This document shows, piece after piece, positions 47,501 through 57,650 of a DNA stretch of 64,000 nucleotides. The notes under the pieces were generated by a model. That model worked only from the letters and a program-made list of their open reading frames with translations. It was not told the DNA's origin and made no database searches. Position 1 is the stretch's first letter; the number at the start of each line of letters is the position of its first letter. The stretch lies in contig NC_083648.1 of NCBI RefSeq assembly GCF_963576545.1, forward strand, positions 25,871,373-25,935,372, written 5' to 3'. The stretch is from Limanda limanda (lineage: Eukaryota > Chordata > Actinopteri > Pleuronectiformes > Pleuronectidae). Made by a program: the position numbers and the translations under genes.

Positions 47501-50500
47501 ATCCATCCTCATGATCCACTGCCGCCATGAGGATCCACTATCAGCTGCCACATCGATCATGCTCCACCACCACTATCCACAATTAACTGCCATACGATAC
47601 AGGATCTTCCAATACGATCACAATCCTCTGGCATGATACAGGATTCGCCATTTCGATCCCAATATCTAATTCATGATCCACCATCATATTTCATGATGTG
47701 GGCGCAGCTGCAGCCCTGAATCTGCAAACGTTAAGACACAAGGTCTCCGGGGAAGAAGTCAAGTCAGTAACCTGTATCGATGAGACATTAATGTCTTTAA
47801 TATGATAAAGAGGGAGAAGAGAAAAGAGAAGCTCCATGTGTCCCCTGACATTCTAGACCAGAGGTGGGCAAACTTTTTGACTCGCGGGCCACAATGGGTT
47901 CCAAAATTTGACAGAGGGGCCGGGCCAGGAACAGATGGATGGAGTGTTTTTGTGAACTAATATAAATGACATTTAAAAATCCTTACATGAAAGGATTTTG
48001 CCTTTACCAAGTAGCATAGCACTTATTTAAGGCCATTTAACAAAAACCCGCCTTCAGAAAAAGGCTTGCTAGCCTTTGCTATTTCGAATGCCCCCCCAAA
48101 AAACATGCCTTGGTAGAATACTCTTTAATCGCAGTTTGTCTGTGAAAAAAAATGTTGCTGAGTCTGTAAATAAGTCGCCAACCTCTGAGCTGCAGCAACC
48201 CGTTCTTGCGTTGACTGACTTCGTAGCAAAGTGACGGCTGATGTTGTACTCTCTGTAAACTGCGACAGTTTCTCGGCATATCAGGCATACAGCCTTCGAT
48301 TGGACTTCAGTGAAAAAGTATTTTGTTGTCGACTCCGTGTTAAACACTCGGCACTCATTGTCCACTTTTCGTTTCCTTGATCCTCTCATTTTACAGAAGG
48401 GCTCACAGGACAAAGGGAAAAAGTCAAGGGAGATCATGTGCCCTTTCGTGCCCTATACACCACACTCCCGGGCAAATTTAATTTAGCTGACGCTTTTATC
48501 CAAAGCAACTTACAATAAGTGCATTCAACCCCGAGGGTTCAAACCCAGAACAACAAGAATCAAGATAGTACGATTTCTTCAAAAATAAAGCAAAACTACA
48601 AAGTTCTATAAGTACCTGCCATTTAAGTGCTACAAAATTGTCAGTTTCCAAAAAAAAAATTAAAAAAATATTTTTTTTTAAATTAAATTTTTTTTTTTTT
48701 TTTTTTTTACAAGTTCGGCGGGCCGGATTAAAAAGCCCAACGGGCCGTGTACGGCCCGCGGGCCTTACTTTGCCCATGTCTGTTCTAGACCTACAGCAGC
48801 ATAACTACAATCAGGTCCAAGACAAACCATAACCAGCTCTAACAATAAGCTTTATCATAAAGGAAGGTTTTAAGCCTACTCTTAAACGTAGGGAGGCAGA
48901 CACCCTGTGTGCCTCCCGAACTGAAAGTGGGAGATGATTCCACAGGAGAGGAACTTGATAGAATTTGATGATCAATAGTGTTGAATGCTGCACTAAGCTG
49001 ATCTGCTTCTCACCGAGTTAACTTCCCAACACAAACAGGCTAACTCAGTCACGCTGACCACAGAGTGGCAACAGAGACCACTCTGAAATTGCATCTGACC
49101 AGATAATGCTGGCACAGTTGTGTGAGGCGAGTTAAGAAAGTACTGCAGGAGATGCTCAAGGGCTCCCCAAGTCCTGCACAGCTTGTCCGTGCAGAACTTG
49201 GGGAGCCCTTGAGAGGATGCCATCAGGTCCCACTACTTCTTGCCTTGAGCTCATGTCTCACCTGGGACCGATTTGAGAACTGGGGGTTTGTGCCGGATGT
49301 AGGGGGCTAGTGGGTAAGGTGGTGTCTGGTCTAGAAGGTCTCATTTGTCAAATACTGCTCATGGACACAAGACCCGCAAGAATTAAATGAATTTGACTTT
49401 TTTAGAAATGTGTCTATTTCTATCTATTTTAACAGAGCATTTAAAATGGTGTAAGAAGTGCAGGTACAATTGCAGTATGGTTATATCTCCTGTAAAATCA
49501 TCTCAGGAGAAAAAGAAATACAGTTAATGCTGTGATATGTTGTTACTGCATTATAGTTTGTGCCAAAATGTAGTTCATATGTCTGTCTCATGTAGAGTTC
49601 CTTGTGAAACTATTGATTTTCTTTTAAATGTGCAGAGGACAGCTTAAATAGGGCAATATCGCGTTAACCATTAACAAAACTGTTGAGAGCAGTTTTAAGT
49701 TGCAGCCTAAGTTGCCATGGCAGCATATCTTGGGTTAAACCTTTCAACCTTTCAATGCACCAGTTAACCGTGAAGCTACTCCCAATGTAACAAAGTCACC
49801 CCTGAAGTTCCCTGATAAGCTGGTAAACTTGCTTCGTAGTACAGGCCCCAGATGAATCGTACAGGTTTTAACCAGATTCGGAACAAACTAATGTGTTGTT
49901 TTCAAGCATCGTTATTGCCCGCTGCTCTGCAGGAGTGTACTTTTGTGGAGGAGGGTCCCATCCAGTCTTCTTTATATAATTATTTTGCTCTTGGCCGCTT
50001 CAACATCAAAGCCACTTCATTCTGCTCTTGTGTTCCAACATCCTCCTAGAAATTCCAACTTCAGTTGAAGACTGACTCACTAAGGCCTTGCAGATGTAAT
50101 AGTCTTAAGACGTAAAAGATAGCCTACTGCATTAAATTGTCTTCATGTATATCAGGGTCTCTTCTCTTTAAATGGTACATGCATACAATCATTTTGCAGT
50201 TTTCGCTAAAACAAAATCGATACAAATGAGCAATTTTTATTTCAATTTGGACATTGCACCGTTGTGACCTGTGGTTAACTGAAAAAAGTGGAAGGTTTGA
50301 ATATCTCCTCTAGCCATTTTTTTTTAGCTTGCTGATGTGATTGATAAAAACATTTTCTAACAACATTAATTAACTGATTCTGTACCTAATTTTCATGTAT
50401 TTTCACATCACTTGTCAGATGTTTGAGCAGAATCTTCAAGTTGCTGCACAGATTGATGGGGATTTCAAAGAGCAAGTTCTGAAGCTGTGCCTGAAACAGA

Positions 50501-53500
50501 TGAACACTTTCCTCATCAGGTATTTTTGACTTTCTTACTAAAATCTTTTTAACATAATTTTAGAATTATGGAATTTATTCACGATCACCAACAGCCAGGG
50601 GTGTTAATCTAAAAATTTGAAAAAGGTAGTTAGATCGACCTGCTATTAAAGGTTTCGATGTGTTATTTTATTTAAACAGAGCTGTTAAAGATAAGTTTAT
50701 TTAGATTGTTTACATTTTAAGCTTCTTAACTTTTTTCTCCCAGTTGTTGTGCCAATGACTTAAATTTAAAAAGCCAAACACAAATGTTTGCAACACTTCC
50801 TGTACCTGCTCTTCATTGTGTCTGTCCATTGACTGAATTAATTTATTTTTCAAAAGCTTTTATTCTGAAATATTTGCCGTAGATGCACGGCTTCAGTTTA
50901 AAAGTTATTAAAAGTTAACATAAATAACTTTAGGTAACCGACTGTAGTTTCTGTTCTGCCTGTAGCACCTAATGGAAAGCAAAAAGCAAGCCAAAATTAC
51001 CAATTTCGTCAGCAAAGGAAGCTGTCAGATTCAATTTAGATTGATTCGAATTCAAAAAATTACATGGATAACATGAAAACATGGGTAGAATAATAACATT
51101 TATAATATCGTTTCTATGTAAAAAGTGATGAATTGAATGAATGCCTGCAATAATTAAAATTATTAGTGTGAACCTCACAGATGTTTGTGTTGTATGTAGG
51201 TACAGAGAAGAGGCAGTGGCCTACAAAGAAGACCACTTGAGAGACAGAAAGCTGCCTCAGTGTTACGTTCAGTACATGATAGCCATCATCAACAACTGCC
51301 AGACATTCAAGTAAGAATTGATCTTGTCCATGCTCTTGTATATACACTTTTTTTTACATTTCTGTCAGAATGTCAAAATGTTTGATTCATGTCCATTTCA
51401 GTTGAGTTTGTTCATCATAACCTAAGGTTATTATTTTGGGGGGATTTAAGCTGTTTCATGCGGTTGCTACTCAAGATTCACTACATTTAAAAGGACAACA
51501 AATTACTTACTTAAATAACATGATACATACTTGAACATTAATAACAAAATAAACCCAACCCAAATAGTAAATGAAACAATCCGCATAATCTATCAGGTTA
51601 GCAGTCAGTTACATAACCTGATAATAAGAAAAAGGGAAACTTGATTTACACTTTTTATTAATTTTCAAATACAAGCACTTTTTAGAGATGCATTTTAAAA
51701 AGCTTTATCTTTATAAAAGGTGATTGCATTATTCTTTAGTTGTTTGTCAGTTGTTGATTGATTGTTGATTAATCTTTCAATATATATTGCACCTAATTCC
51801 TGGTCTACGAGATGTTCTCAGAGAATCAAAAATGGGTGAATATCCATCATGGCTAACTTTTATTTTCTAAGCGGCTTCTTCGTCGAGCACATTGAGCTGA
51901 ACTTGTGTGTCAAATTTCAAGGCTTGGCATTTTCTAAAACTGGTTCTCGCTTTAAGGGCTTGAACCCTAATTTGAATGAACAAAAATATACACTCACCGG
52001 CCACTGTATTAGATACACCTTGCTACTACCGGATTGGACCCCCTTTTTCCTTCAGAACTGCCTTAATTCTTCGTAGCATAGATTCAACAAGGCGTGGCAT
52101 TTAAACAAAGCTCAATTGGTACTAAGGGGCCCAAAGTGTGCCAAGAAAATATCCCCCACACCATTACACCACCACCACCATCCTGCACCGTTGATACAAG
52201 GCAGGATGGATATAAGGCAGGATTGATCCATGCTTTAATGTTGTTTACGCCAAATTCTGACCCTACCATCTGAATGTCGCAGCTGAAATCGAGACTCATC
52301 AGACCAGGCAACTTTTTTCAAGGAGTGGCACCCGGTGTGGTCTTCTGCTGCTGTATCCCATCTGCTTCAAGGTTCGACGTGTTGTGCGTTCAGAGATGGT
52401 ATTCTGCATACCTTGGTTGTAACGGGTGGTGACTTGATTTACTGTTGCCTTTCTATCATCTCGAACCACCCTCTGACATCAATAATGCATTTTCGTCCAC
52501 ACAACTGCCGCTCACTGGATATTTTCTCTTTTTCAGACCATTCTCTTTAAACCCTAGAGATGGTTGTGCGTGAATATCCCAGAAGATCAGTTTTTGAAAT
52601 ACTCAGACCAGACCGTCTGGCACTAACAACCATGCCAAGTTCAAAGTCACTTAAATCCCCTCTCTTCCCTATTCTGATGCTCGGTTTGAACTTCAGCAAG
52701 TCATTTTCACCACGTCTAGATGCCTAAATGCATTGAGTTGCTGCCATGTGATTGGCTGATTAGCGATTTGTGTTAACAAGCAATTGAACAGGTGTGCCTA
52801 ATAAAGACATTTTCTGATTTGTCCTGCCTTCATAATAAACCCAAAGATATTTTATACCACTGTATTTCAAATGTATTTATTATACTGTAGTTTACTATGT
52901 ACTATATTATAATTCATTAATTGTTTGTGTGCTCCTCAGGGAGTCCATCAACAGTCTGAAGAGGAAGTACTCTCAGTCATCAGAGGCCACTGACAGTGAT
53001 GCTGCTATAGAGAGGACGCTGAATGAGGTGGCTAAGGAGGGGTGTCAGTTCCTATTGGACGAAGTCTTTCTAGACCTTGACGTAAGGACATTTCAACTGT
53101 ACTGTATCTATTGTTTATATGAAAGGTGTTTGTTCTATTTGTAGCAAAGACTGGTAACAGATTGGTAGTGAGCGCCAGGATTATTTGGTATTTTATTGGA
53201 TTCTTTTGAATTGGTGTAAGCTTAACTAAAATACTATAAAATAAAATCCTGCCTTATCAGTTTTTTCACTGTCAAAGTAAAACAACTCATGTAAAAATCC
53301 TGGTTTACAAGTAGTTAGCAAATTAAAAGTAATTGTTTACAGTTACAAATCTTTGCATTTCCTTCACAGATTGTATTTATGTTGATGTCACTTGTTTTGT
53401 CAAAGGTACCACATGTGTGCACTAACTAATGCATAAATTAGTTTAAGACAATTAAAGCACCTTCCATCTTAATTGAGAGCTAAATTAAGGTAGAAAACCA

Positions 53501-54373
53501 GCCTTTGACATAAGGTTACTGCAGTGATTAATAATGCATTTAGTTGGTTTCATTTTGACTATGCATTTACCAGAATCACCTGAATGAGCTGCTGACCAGG
53601 AAGTGGCTGATAGGCTCGCATGCTGTGGACACCATCTGTGTGACAGTGGAGGACTACTTTAATGACTTCAACAAGATTAAGAAACCCTTCAATCAGGTAG
53701 GAATGGCACTGACCTGAGGCACTTAGCAGGGTGTCTTCAATAAATTCTAATGTTAGTTTGTTTGATAAAAGTGTTTGTCAGTATGGAGCTGACTGACTTG
53801 AAAAGCATCCAACATGTGGATGTGATATATTGTCACAGATCCACAGCTGCGAGAGAGTTGTGAGTGCCATCCTGTGTTTTAAATAGAGATTATTCATAAG
53901 ATCTAATGTTGTTTGGCTGTGGTGTGCGCAGGAGATGACAAGTGAGGCCCTGCGCAGGGTGGTTGTGGAGTACATTAAAGCAGTGATGCAGAAGAGGATC
54001 ACCTTTAAAAACGCTGATGAGAGGAGGGAAGGAGCAGAGAGGATGATCAAAGAGGCTGATCAGTTCAAGTTCCTCTTCAGAAAACTGGCTGCCGTGAGTT
54101 AACATATAATGGATTGTGTCATTGCAACATTATTCATGCATTTTAATTAATTATTTATGCTGCTCTCTCTGTTTAGCCAATGCAACCAGGAAAACCTGTT
54201 AGGTTTGGAAGGGCTTGCTTAACCTTTGTTGATTTTCATGTGTAGGGTGAAGACACAGACCGTCTTTGTGGTGCCATCACTGCCATTGCAGAAGTTTTTA
54301 AGCTGACTGACCCCACACTACTGTACCTTGAAGTCACCACTCTCTTGTCCAAATATCCTGACATCAGGTACAG

Positions 54374-54406
<33 letters not shown>

Positions 54407-55661
54407 ATATGTTCCAGATACATATTTTTTTGTCTTTTAATTTCAAAGACCATATTCACAAATCATCCTCATCATGTGTGACATCCTCTGCCCTTAACCC
54501 TCAACAAGAGAAAGGAAAAACTACCAAACAGGGTAAAAAGAAGTTTAGTGAAGCTAATACAGGAGAAATGTGGTCTCTTTTCCTGATTCTTGTCAGGACA
54601 CGTGCTGCAGCATTTAGGCACTTAAACATAGTAAGGTCAAAACCTTTAAATAATAGAAAAAGCAAGCACTTTGGCCACTGTGGAGCAAAAAAAAATCCCT
54701 TATCAACAGGAAGAGACCTGTGCAGACTCGGCTGGTTGGGATGATAAGAGAAAACTGGGGAGTGAGGAGAGATGGGTGAAAGAAGGACGATGCAAGAGAG
54801 GGGAGAGGCAGGGAAAGAAATGGGCACTGTAGGTAGGCCTATAGCAGCATTACTTAGTGATGATTCAGGTCTCACCTTAGTCAGCCCTAACAATAAGATT
54901 TATAGTAATGGTAAATGGTCTATATTTATTAAACGCTTATCTAGTCTTGATGAGTAGGACTGCTCTACCCCTCAGCCTTTATAAAAAAAGCCATTCAATT
55001 CTCAGAGTTTTTCATTCTCATGGTTTTTTTTTATATTCTCATGCACGCACCCATACACTTGGTTGTATGAAAAACTAAACTGCTCTTAAAATCAATATGT
55101 GCTGCAGCTGTCAGGTAAATTGTGAGGAAACAAACTATCTTTGTTAAATTAAAATGAATCTATAATAGTCATTAAATATGTATTCAGTTTGATAAACTTT
55201 TTCTGTGTCACATGTTAGAAGATCTGTTGTAATACCGCAGTGGACACAGGGAAAATCTGGAAAAGCTAAATGATTCCCCTAATCTATAAAAAATATCTGC
55301 TGCTCTTAATTAATTCAGCATTAATTGTAAACTGATTTCCCCCTGTCAGAATCCTGCAGATTAATGAATTTCCAGTGATCTGATTGGTCAGTAATTGGGC
55401 CGTTAACAGGTTTTGCTCTGTTGTCATGAACTTTTTTTCTTTCATACACTCCATAGGGAGGAGCACATCCAGGCATTGCTGGCAGTGCGTGGTGATGCCA
55501 GCAGGGAGATGCGCCAGATGATCATTGGGACTCTGAGTGAGAACAAAGTGTCCTATTCTGGTGTCACACAGCCCATCTTCAAAGACATCACCGTGCCCAC
55601 TATGACGATGACAACAATGAATACCATGACCTCCATGGCAACTGCAAAGCTGCTCAAATAA
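38506..55661 (+). CDS. exoc3: Exocyst complex component 3 (Sec6), 15 coding exons
   Basis: Exocyst subunit that helps tether secretory vesicles to the plasma membrane before SNARE-driven fusion. Coding exons: 38491-38673 (coding from 38530), 39409-39628, 40420-40592, 42227-42439, 42714-42892, 45722-45838, 46267-46384, 47028-47153, 50419-50519, 51200-51310, 52940-53081, 53574-53696, 53932-54093, 54246-54367, 55457-55661. All have AG/GT borders and all phases join, giving 751 residues, close to the ~745 of mammals. Landmarks: [20 protein letters not shown] start, a charged helical N-terminal part ([18 protein letters not shown]), [118 protein letters not shown], and the C-terminal VRGDASREM...AKLLK. 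The Sec6 domain covers most of the protein. The start at 38530 has a strong context (A at -3, G at +4) and equals the usual family start; an in-frame ATG at 38506 in weak context would add MKPSERNT. The introns carry many transposons but no coding damage. Confidence 0.95.
40643..41082. mobile_element. 440-bp hAT-type MITE in exoc3 intron 4
   Basis: Left end TAGGGCTGCAAC and right end GTTGCAGCCCTA are perfect 12-bp inverted repeats, and the flanks carry the same 8 bases, gtgtggtt (40635-40642 and 41083-41090). 'taactattattttgataatc' inside the left end is repeated in inverted sense near the right end. No coding capacity. It lies only 50 bases past the exon 4 donor. Confidence 0.9.
43275..44112. 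mobile_element. 838-bp hAT-type element with CpG-rich core, copy 2 (exoc3 intron 6)
   Basis: Same ends as 18219-19022 (TAGGGATGGGT ... ACCCAACCCTA) and the same inner layout, including 'tcggtgcctgagcca' / 'tggctcaggcacc' and the GC-rich centre at 43600-43980. It is flanked by the 8-bp duplication ctaatggg (43267-43274 and 44113-44120). Single-base differences and short indels relative to copy 1 show that the two are not a recent duplication of the region but independent insertions. Confidence 0.9.
45060..45223. mobile_element. Short relative of the AATCCCATTTCACCCC transposon
   Basis: 45102-45214 starts AAAGCCCTACGCCTTAGCCC and ends in 'ggggtgaaatgggattgggc', the same right terminus as the element at 778-1469. 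The 9 bases aaatgatgg stand at 45060-45068 and again at 45215-45223; if this is a target duplication, the unit includes 45069-45214. Inserted in exoc3 intron 6. Confidence 0.5.
45385..45535. repeat. Tc1/mariner-type element end (GAGCAGTGTA)
   Basis: 'tttttttgagcagtgtacat' at the left and 'agtgttcccttaccgagcag' with 'tgtatata' at the right match, in inverted sense, the end at 4686-4870. A short internally deleted copy in exoc3 intron 6; an immediately following TGTA/TGCA microsatellite lies at 45640-45672. Confidence 0.45.
46527..46665 (+). repeat. Dispersed fish repeat ('CTCATCCAAGAG')
   Basis: 'aactggactttattgtttct' and 'actcatccaagagttttctt' match a very common teleost repeat, possibly a non-LTR tail. 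In exoc3 intron 8. Confidence 0.4.
46779..46964. mobile_element. 186-bp MITE with perfect 16-bp ends (exoc3 intron 8)
   Basis: AAGGCCGATTTATAGT at the left and ACTATAAATCGGCCTT at the right are exact inverted repeats. The interior is rich in 'cttgcgtg/cacgcaag' words. The AGGCCGATTTATA ends are common in fish and I associate them with PIF-Harbinger MITEs, but no TWA duplication is evident here. Confidence 0.75.
47215..47858 (-). mobile_element. LINE family A tail, minus strand, left part (exoc3 intron 9)
   Basis: Starts with (AATC)n and 'atagcccatattcacaaatc', passes through the GTGG-type array read in reverse (47460-47700), and breaks off at 'tgacattctagac' where a hAT element is inserted. 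It resumes at 48791 and runs to about 48970, where the minus strand gives the ORF2 end [13 protein letters not shown]. Confidence 0.75.
48069..48437 (-). pseudogene. hAT transposase N-terminal remnant (BED finger, ZBED/GTF2IRD2-like)
   Basis: The minus frame reads [20 protein letters not shown] then [34 protein letters not shown]. The C-x2-C ... H pattern and the surrounding words are those of the BED-type finger at the start of Charlie-like hAT transposases, the family from which GTF2IRD2 and ZBED proteins derive. The final zinc His is degraded and no dimerisation or catalytic part follows, so it is dead. Confidence 0.65.
48473..48710 (-). mobile_element. LINE family B tail nested inside the hAT element
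   Basis: 'atttagctgacgcttttatc' and 'ttacaataagtgcattcaac' are the reverse of 6090-6160; the copy continues to a long A/T run (48651-48709) corresponding to the poly-A-like run at 5949. It interrupts the hAT interior, so it is the youngest of the three layers. Confidence 0.75.
48791..48970 (-). mobile_element. LINE family A, right part after the hAT insertion
   Basis: Continues the interrupted copy with 'ctacagcagcataactacaa' and ends with the ORF2 C terminus read on the minus strand. Confidence 0.7.
49155..49213. other. 25-bp hairpin with 9-nt loop (exoc3 intron 9)
   Basis: Arm 49155-49179 (CTCAAGGGCTCCCCAAGT...) pairs with 49189-49213 (...ACTTGGGGAGCCCTTGAG) with a single mismatch; loop 49180-49188. 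The arms are GC-rich relative to the intron. The surrounding 49000-49300 resembles a dispersed fish repeat, so it may be a transposon palindrome rather than an RNA gene. Confidence 0.7.
51989..52815 (-). mobile_element. Decayed Tc1-type transposon, minus strand (exoc3 intron 11)
   Basis: Left end TACACTCACCGGCCACT follows a TA. The minus strand carries recognisable Tc1 transposase words: [20 protein letters not shown] (52130-52200) and, further 5', the helix-turn-helix side. A large piece between the catalytic region and the left end is missing ('ggcgtggcatttaaacaaag' joins distant parts at ~52095), and the right terminal repeat is eroded. Confidence 0.8.
54371..54408. repeat. (CA)n microsatellite next to the exoc3 exon 14 donor
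   Basis: Broken CA run starting 4 bases after the GTACAG donor at 54368. Purely intronic. Confidence 0.9.
54430..54950 (-). repeat. LINE family A tail joined to another dispersed repeat (exoc3 intron 14)
   Basis: 'accatattcacaaatcatcc' to 'aaaggaaaaactaccaaaca' is a short family A tail; 'ggaagagacctgtgcagact' to 'aaatggtctatatttattaa' is another common fish tail in the same orientation. Confidence 0.5.
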
Positions 55662-55845
55662 AACTAATAAACATGCAAGCATCTCCAGCCTAACCACCAT
55701 CAGACACAATAACATAAGCACATTTCTCTTTGTCCATCCAGCCATTGATATCCCTATTAAACACAATTTGCTTATTTGCAGTTGCTGCTTTTCTTTCCAT
55801 AATAATGCCAGTTTCAACAAAAAAATAAAATGTCCTTGTTAAAAC
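55662..55845 (+). terminator. exoc3: exoc3 3' UTR and polyadenylation signals
   Basis: AATAAA overlaps the stop codon (55657-55662), recurs at 55666-55671, and occurs again at 55824-55829 followed by a GT-rich 'tgtccttgtt'. The last is the best placed for cleavage near 55845. The actual site cannot be decided from sequence. Confidence 0.5.
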
Positions 55846-56329
55846 TGATTTACATGACTCCTTATTAGAGTTCAAAGCTTCACAGGAAGTGGTTCCCCAC
55901 TTTTATTTCTCTTCTTCCTTGTCTTCTTTGCTTTTCTGGTATCAAAGTGGCTCCATATAATGCCTGTCACTCAATACTGTGCATCTTTACCTGTGAATTT
56001 TATTTACAATTTTCAATTGTCAGTGTCAAATAATCTCAAACAGTGACTAATTATCAAAACTGATTTTTCACTGGTCATTGCATCCAGTTAATGCAAATGG
56101 TTAATAAGAACAGTGCAGTTCATTTTAGATAATGGTAAATTCTCTTCAATTCTTAATGACTACTTTGCAGTATCATCATTTAGTTTGGCCTTTACCAGTG
56201 CAGTGAAGTCAAGTCAGTAAATGACTGTGTAACGATTACTGCCCAAGCTGCTGATAGTATATGCTTAGGAGGCAGAATGAGATTGGGGATGATGGTTCCT
56301 TACCGATAGCACTGTTTTGTGTCCTGCTT

Positions 56330-56558
56330 TAACCAGTTGGTGGCAGTATCGCGCCTACCTACTTTAATCCGCCGACGAACAAGCTGAGAGGAAAGAAGAA
56401 TTGAGAAACAACGCATCGTCTGATCCATAGATGTGATTTGAGGACTATTCACTGCCCACCATGAATAAACCTGTTTAGCTCGTGTCTTACCAGATGTAAC
56501 ACCCCGTGTCTCTTTCCTATATTTCTGCTGAGGTCACAGACAACTACACTCTAATTGG
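56330..56558 (+). promoter_or_regulatory. dnajb6: dnajb6 promoter and candidate untranslated exon 1
   Basis: 'ttggtggcagtatcgcgcct' and 'ccgccgacgaacaag' form a small CpG-bearing block, followed by a possible exon that ends at the donor ATTGG|GTAAGT (56558/56559). The phrase resembles a recurrent teleost 'TTGGTGGCAGTAATGCGCC' repeat. If the exon is real it contains a 5-codon upstream frame in strong context (CCACCATGA at 56461, MNKPV then TAG). The link to the coding exon at 57628 is inferred. Confidence 0.45.
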
Positions 56559-57220
56559 GTAAGTATTTGATAGCACAGCTAATGTGGCTAATGATGTTTA
56601 CTGCTAAGCTAACGCTCTAACCAGCGTGTGTGTGATTCGCTAATATCAGCAGACAGCGCTACGAACAAAAGGGTTTGCATGTGCTTATTTTCTCCAATTG
56701 GAATAGCTGAATAAAATGTAATTCGACGCTATGCTGTTGATAAACCCCAGGTAACCATGCACTTCGTGGCTCTTTCTATTCACCAGCGTTAGCCATTCAG
56801 TAGCAACCATTCAGGGTCACAGGTAAACAAGCAAGCTCCACTCGGAGGTTTGAAAGCAGAGGTCGGTGTTTAAGTCCGTCAGTTGTGGTTTCATGATAGG
56901 TGAATCATACGTTTGAAACGTTGACGATTTCAGTTGATTGAAGTAGAGTCAAATCAGGACAAAGACACCTTTTCATAGCTGCACATCGGTGCCATTATCG
57001 TTTTTGGCACAACCGATCAGTGTGGAGCCTCCTCACCTAGAAAAGCTGCTGTAGACCTCCTCGAATAACAAAAGGTTCCTGCAGAAAATAGATGTGAATG
57101 CTGTAAGCAGCATTTCATGACGTCTTAGCTGTCACGCTTTTGTAATACTGAAAATATGTATTTGCTGTTCTGATAATTTTCCTTTTCGTAGCACATGCAT
57201 CACAGCAAATCCTTTGAGGG

Positions 57221-57430
57221 TTGTTGGGGGGGATGGAGCCAGTCCCAAGTGACATTGAATGAGAGGTGGGGGACAGGTAACCGGCGTATCATTGGGCTGA
57301 TAGAGACAACTATTCACGCTCACAGTCATCTACAGGGTTTTTATAGTCTCCAGGTAACCTGCATGTCTCTAGACTGTGGCAGGAAGTTGGAATACCCAGG
57401 GCAAAGTCACACAAGGAGAGCATGTTATTT
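57221..57430 (+). repeat. Degenerate dispersed fish repeat (as at 176-310)
   Basis: 'ggagccagtcccaagtgaca', 'gagacaactattcacgctca' and 'aggtaacctgcatgtctcta' correspond to the same dispersed repeat. Lies in the presumed first dnajb6 intron. Confidence 0.45.
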
Positions 57431-57650
57431 TCATGGTATACTGTATATAGGTTAAATGAGTCATCACAATGGAAATATGGTCACATCTGGTTGACACAGT
57501 GTTACAGGACCCAGGACACTTACCAGTGGTTTAGCACTGACAGTCGCATCAGTGCTGTGTTGGCATTCGGAAGCCATTTAAGGCAACTGTATGTGTAATA
57601 TTTGTCAACAGGCTTCTTTGTTTTCAGGTTTCTCCTTTCATCCCCTCATC

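Larger units (their letters stand above)
47859..48782 (-). mobile_element. 924-bp hAT element nested in LINE family A
   Basis: CAGAGGTGGGCAAACTTTTT at the left and ...ACTTTGCCCATGTCTG at the right form inverted ends starting CAG, and the flanks repeat ttctagac (47851-47858 and 48783-48790), an 8-bp hAT duplication. Subterminal 'gcgggcc' words recur. It carries a transposase N-terminal remnant on the minus strand (48069-48400) and a LINE B tail inserted at 48473-48710. Confidence 0.85.

Noticed and set aside
54501..54893. 130-codon minus-strand open frame in exoc3 intron 14
   Set aside because: Covers two dispersed repeat tails; no domain.
55284..55820. 178-codon minus-strand open frame
   Set aside because: It is the antisense of the last exoc3 exon plus its 3' UTR; no homology recognised.
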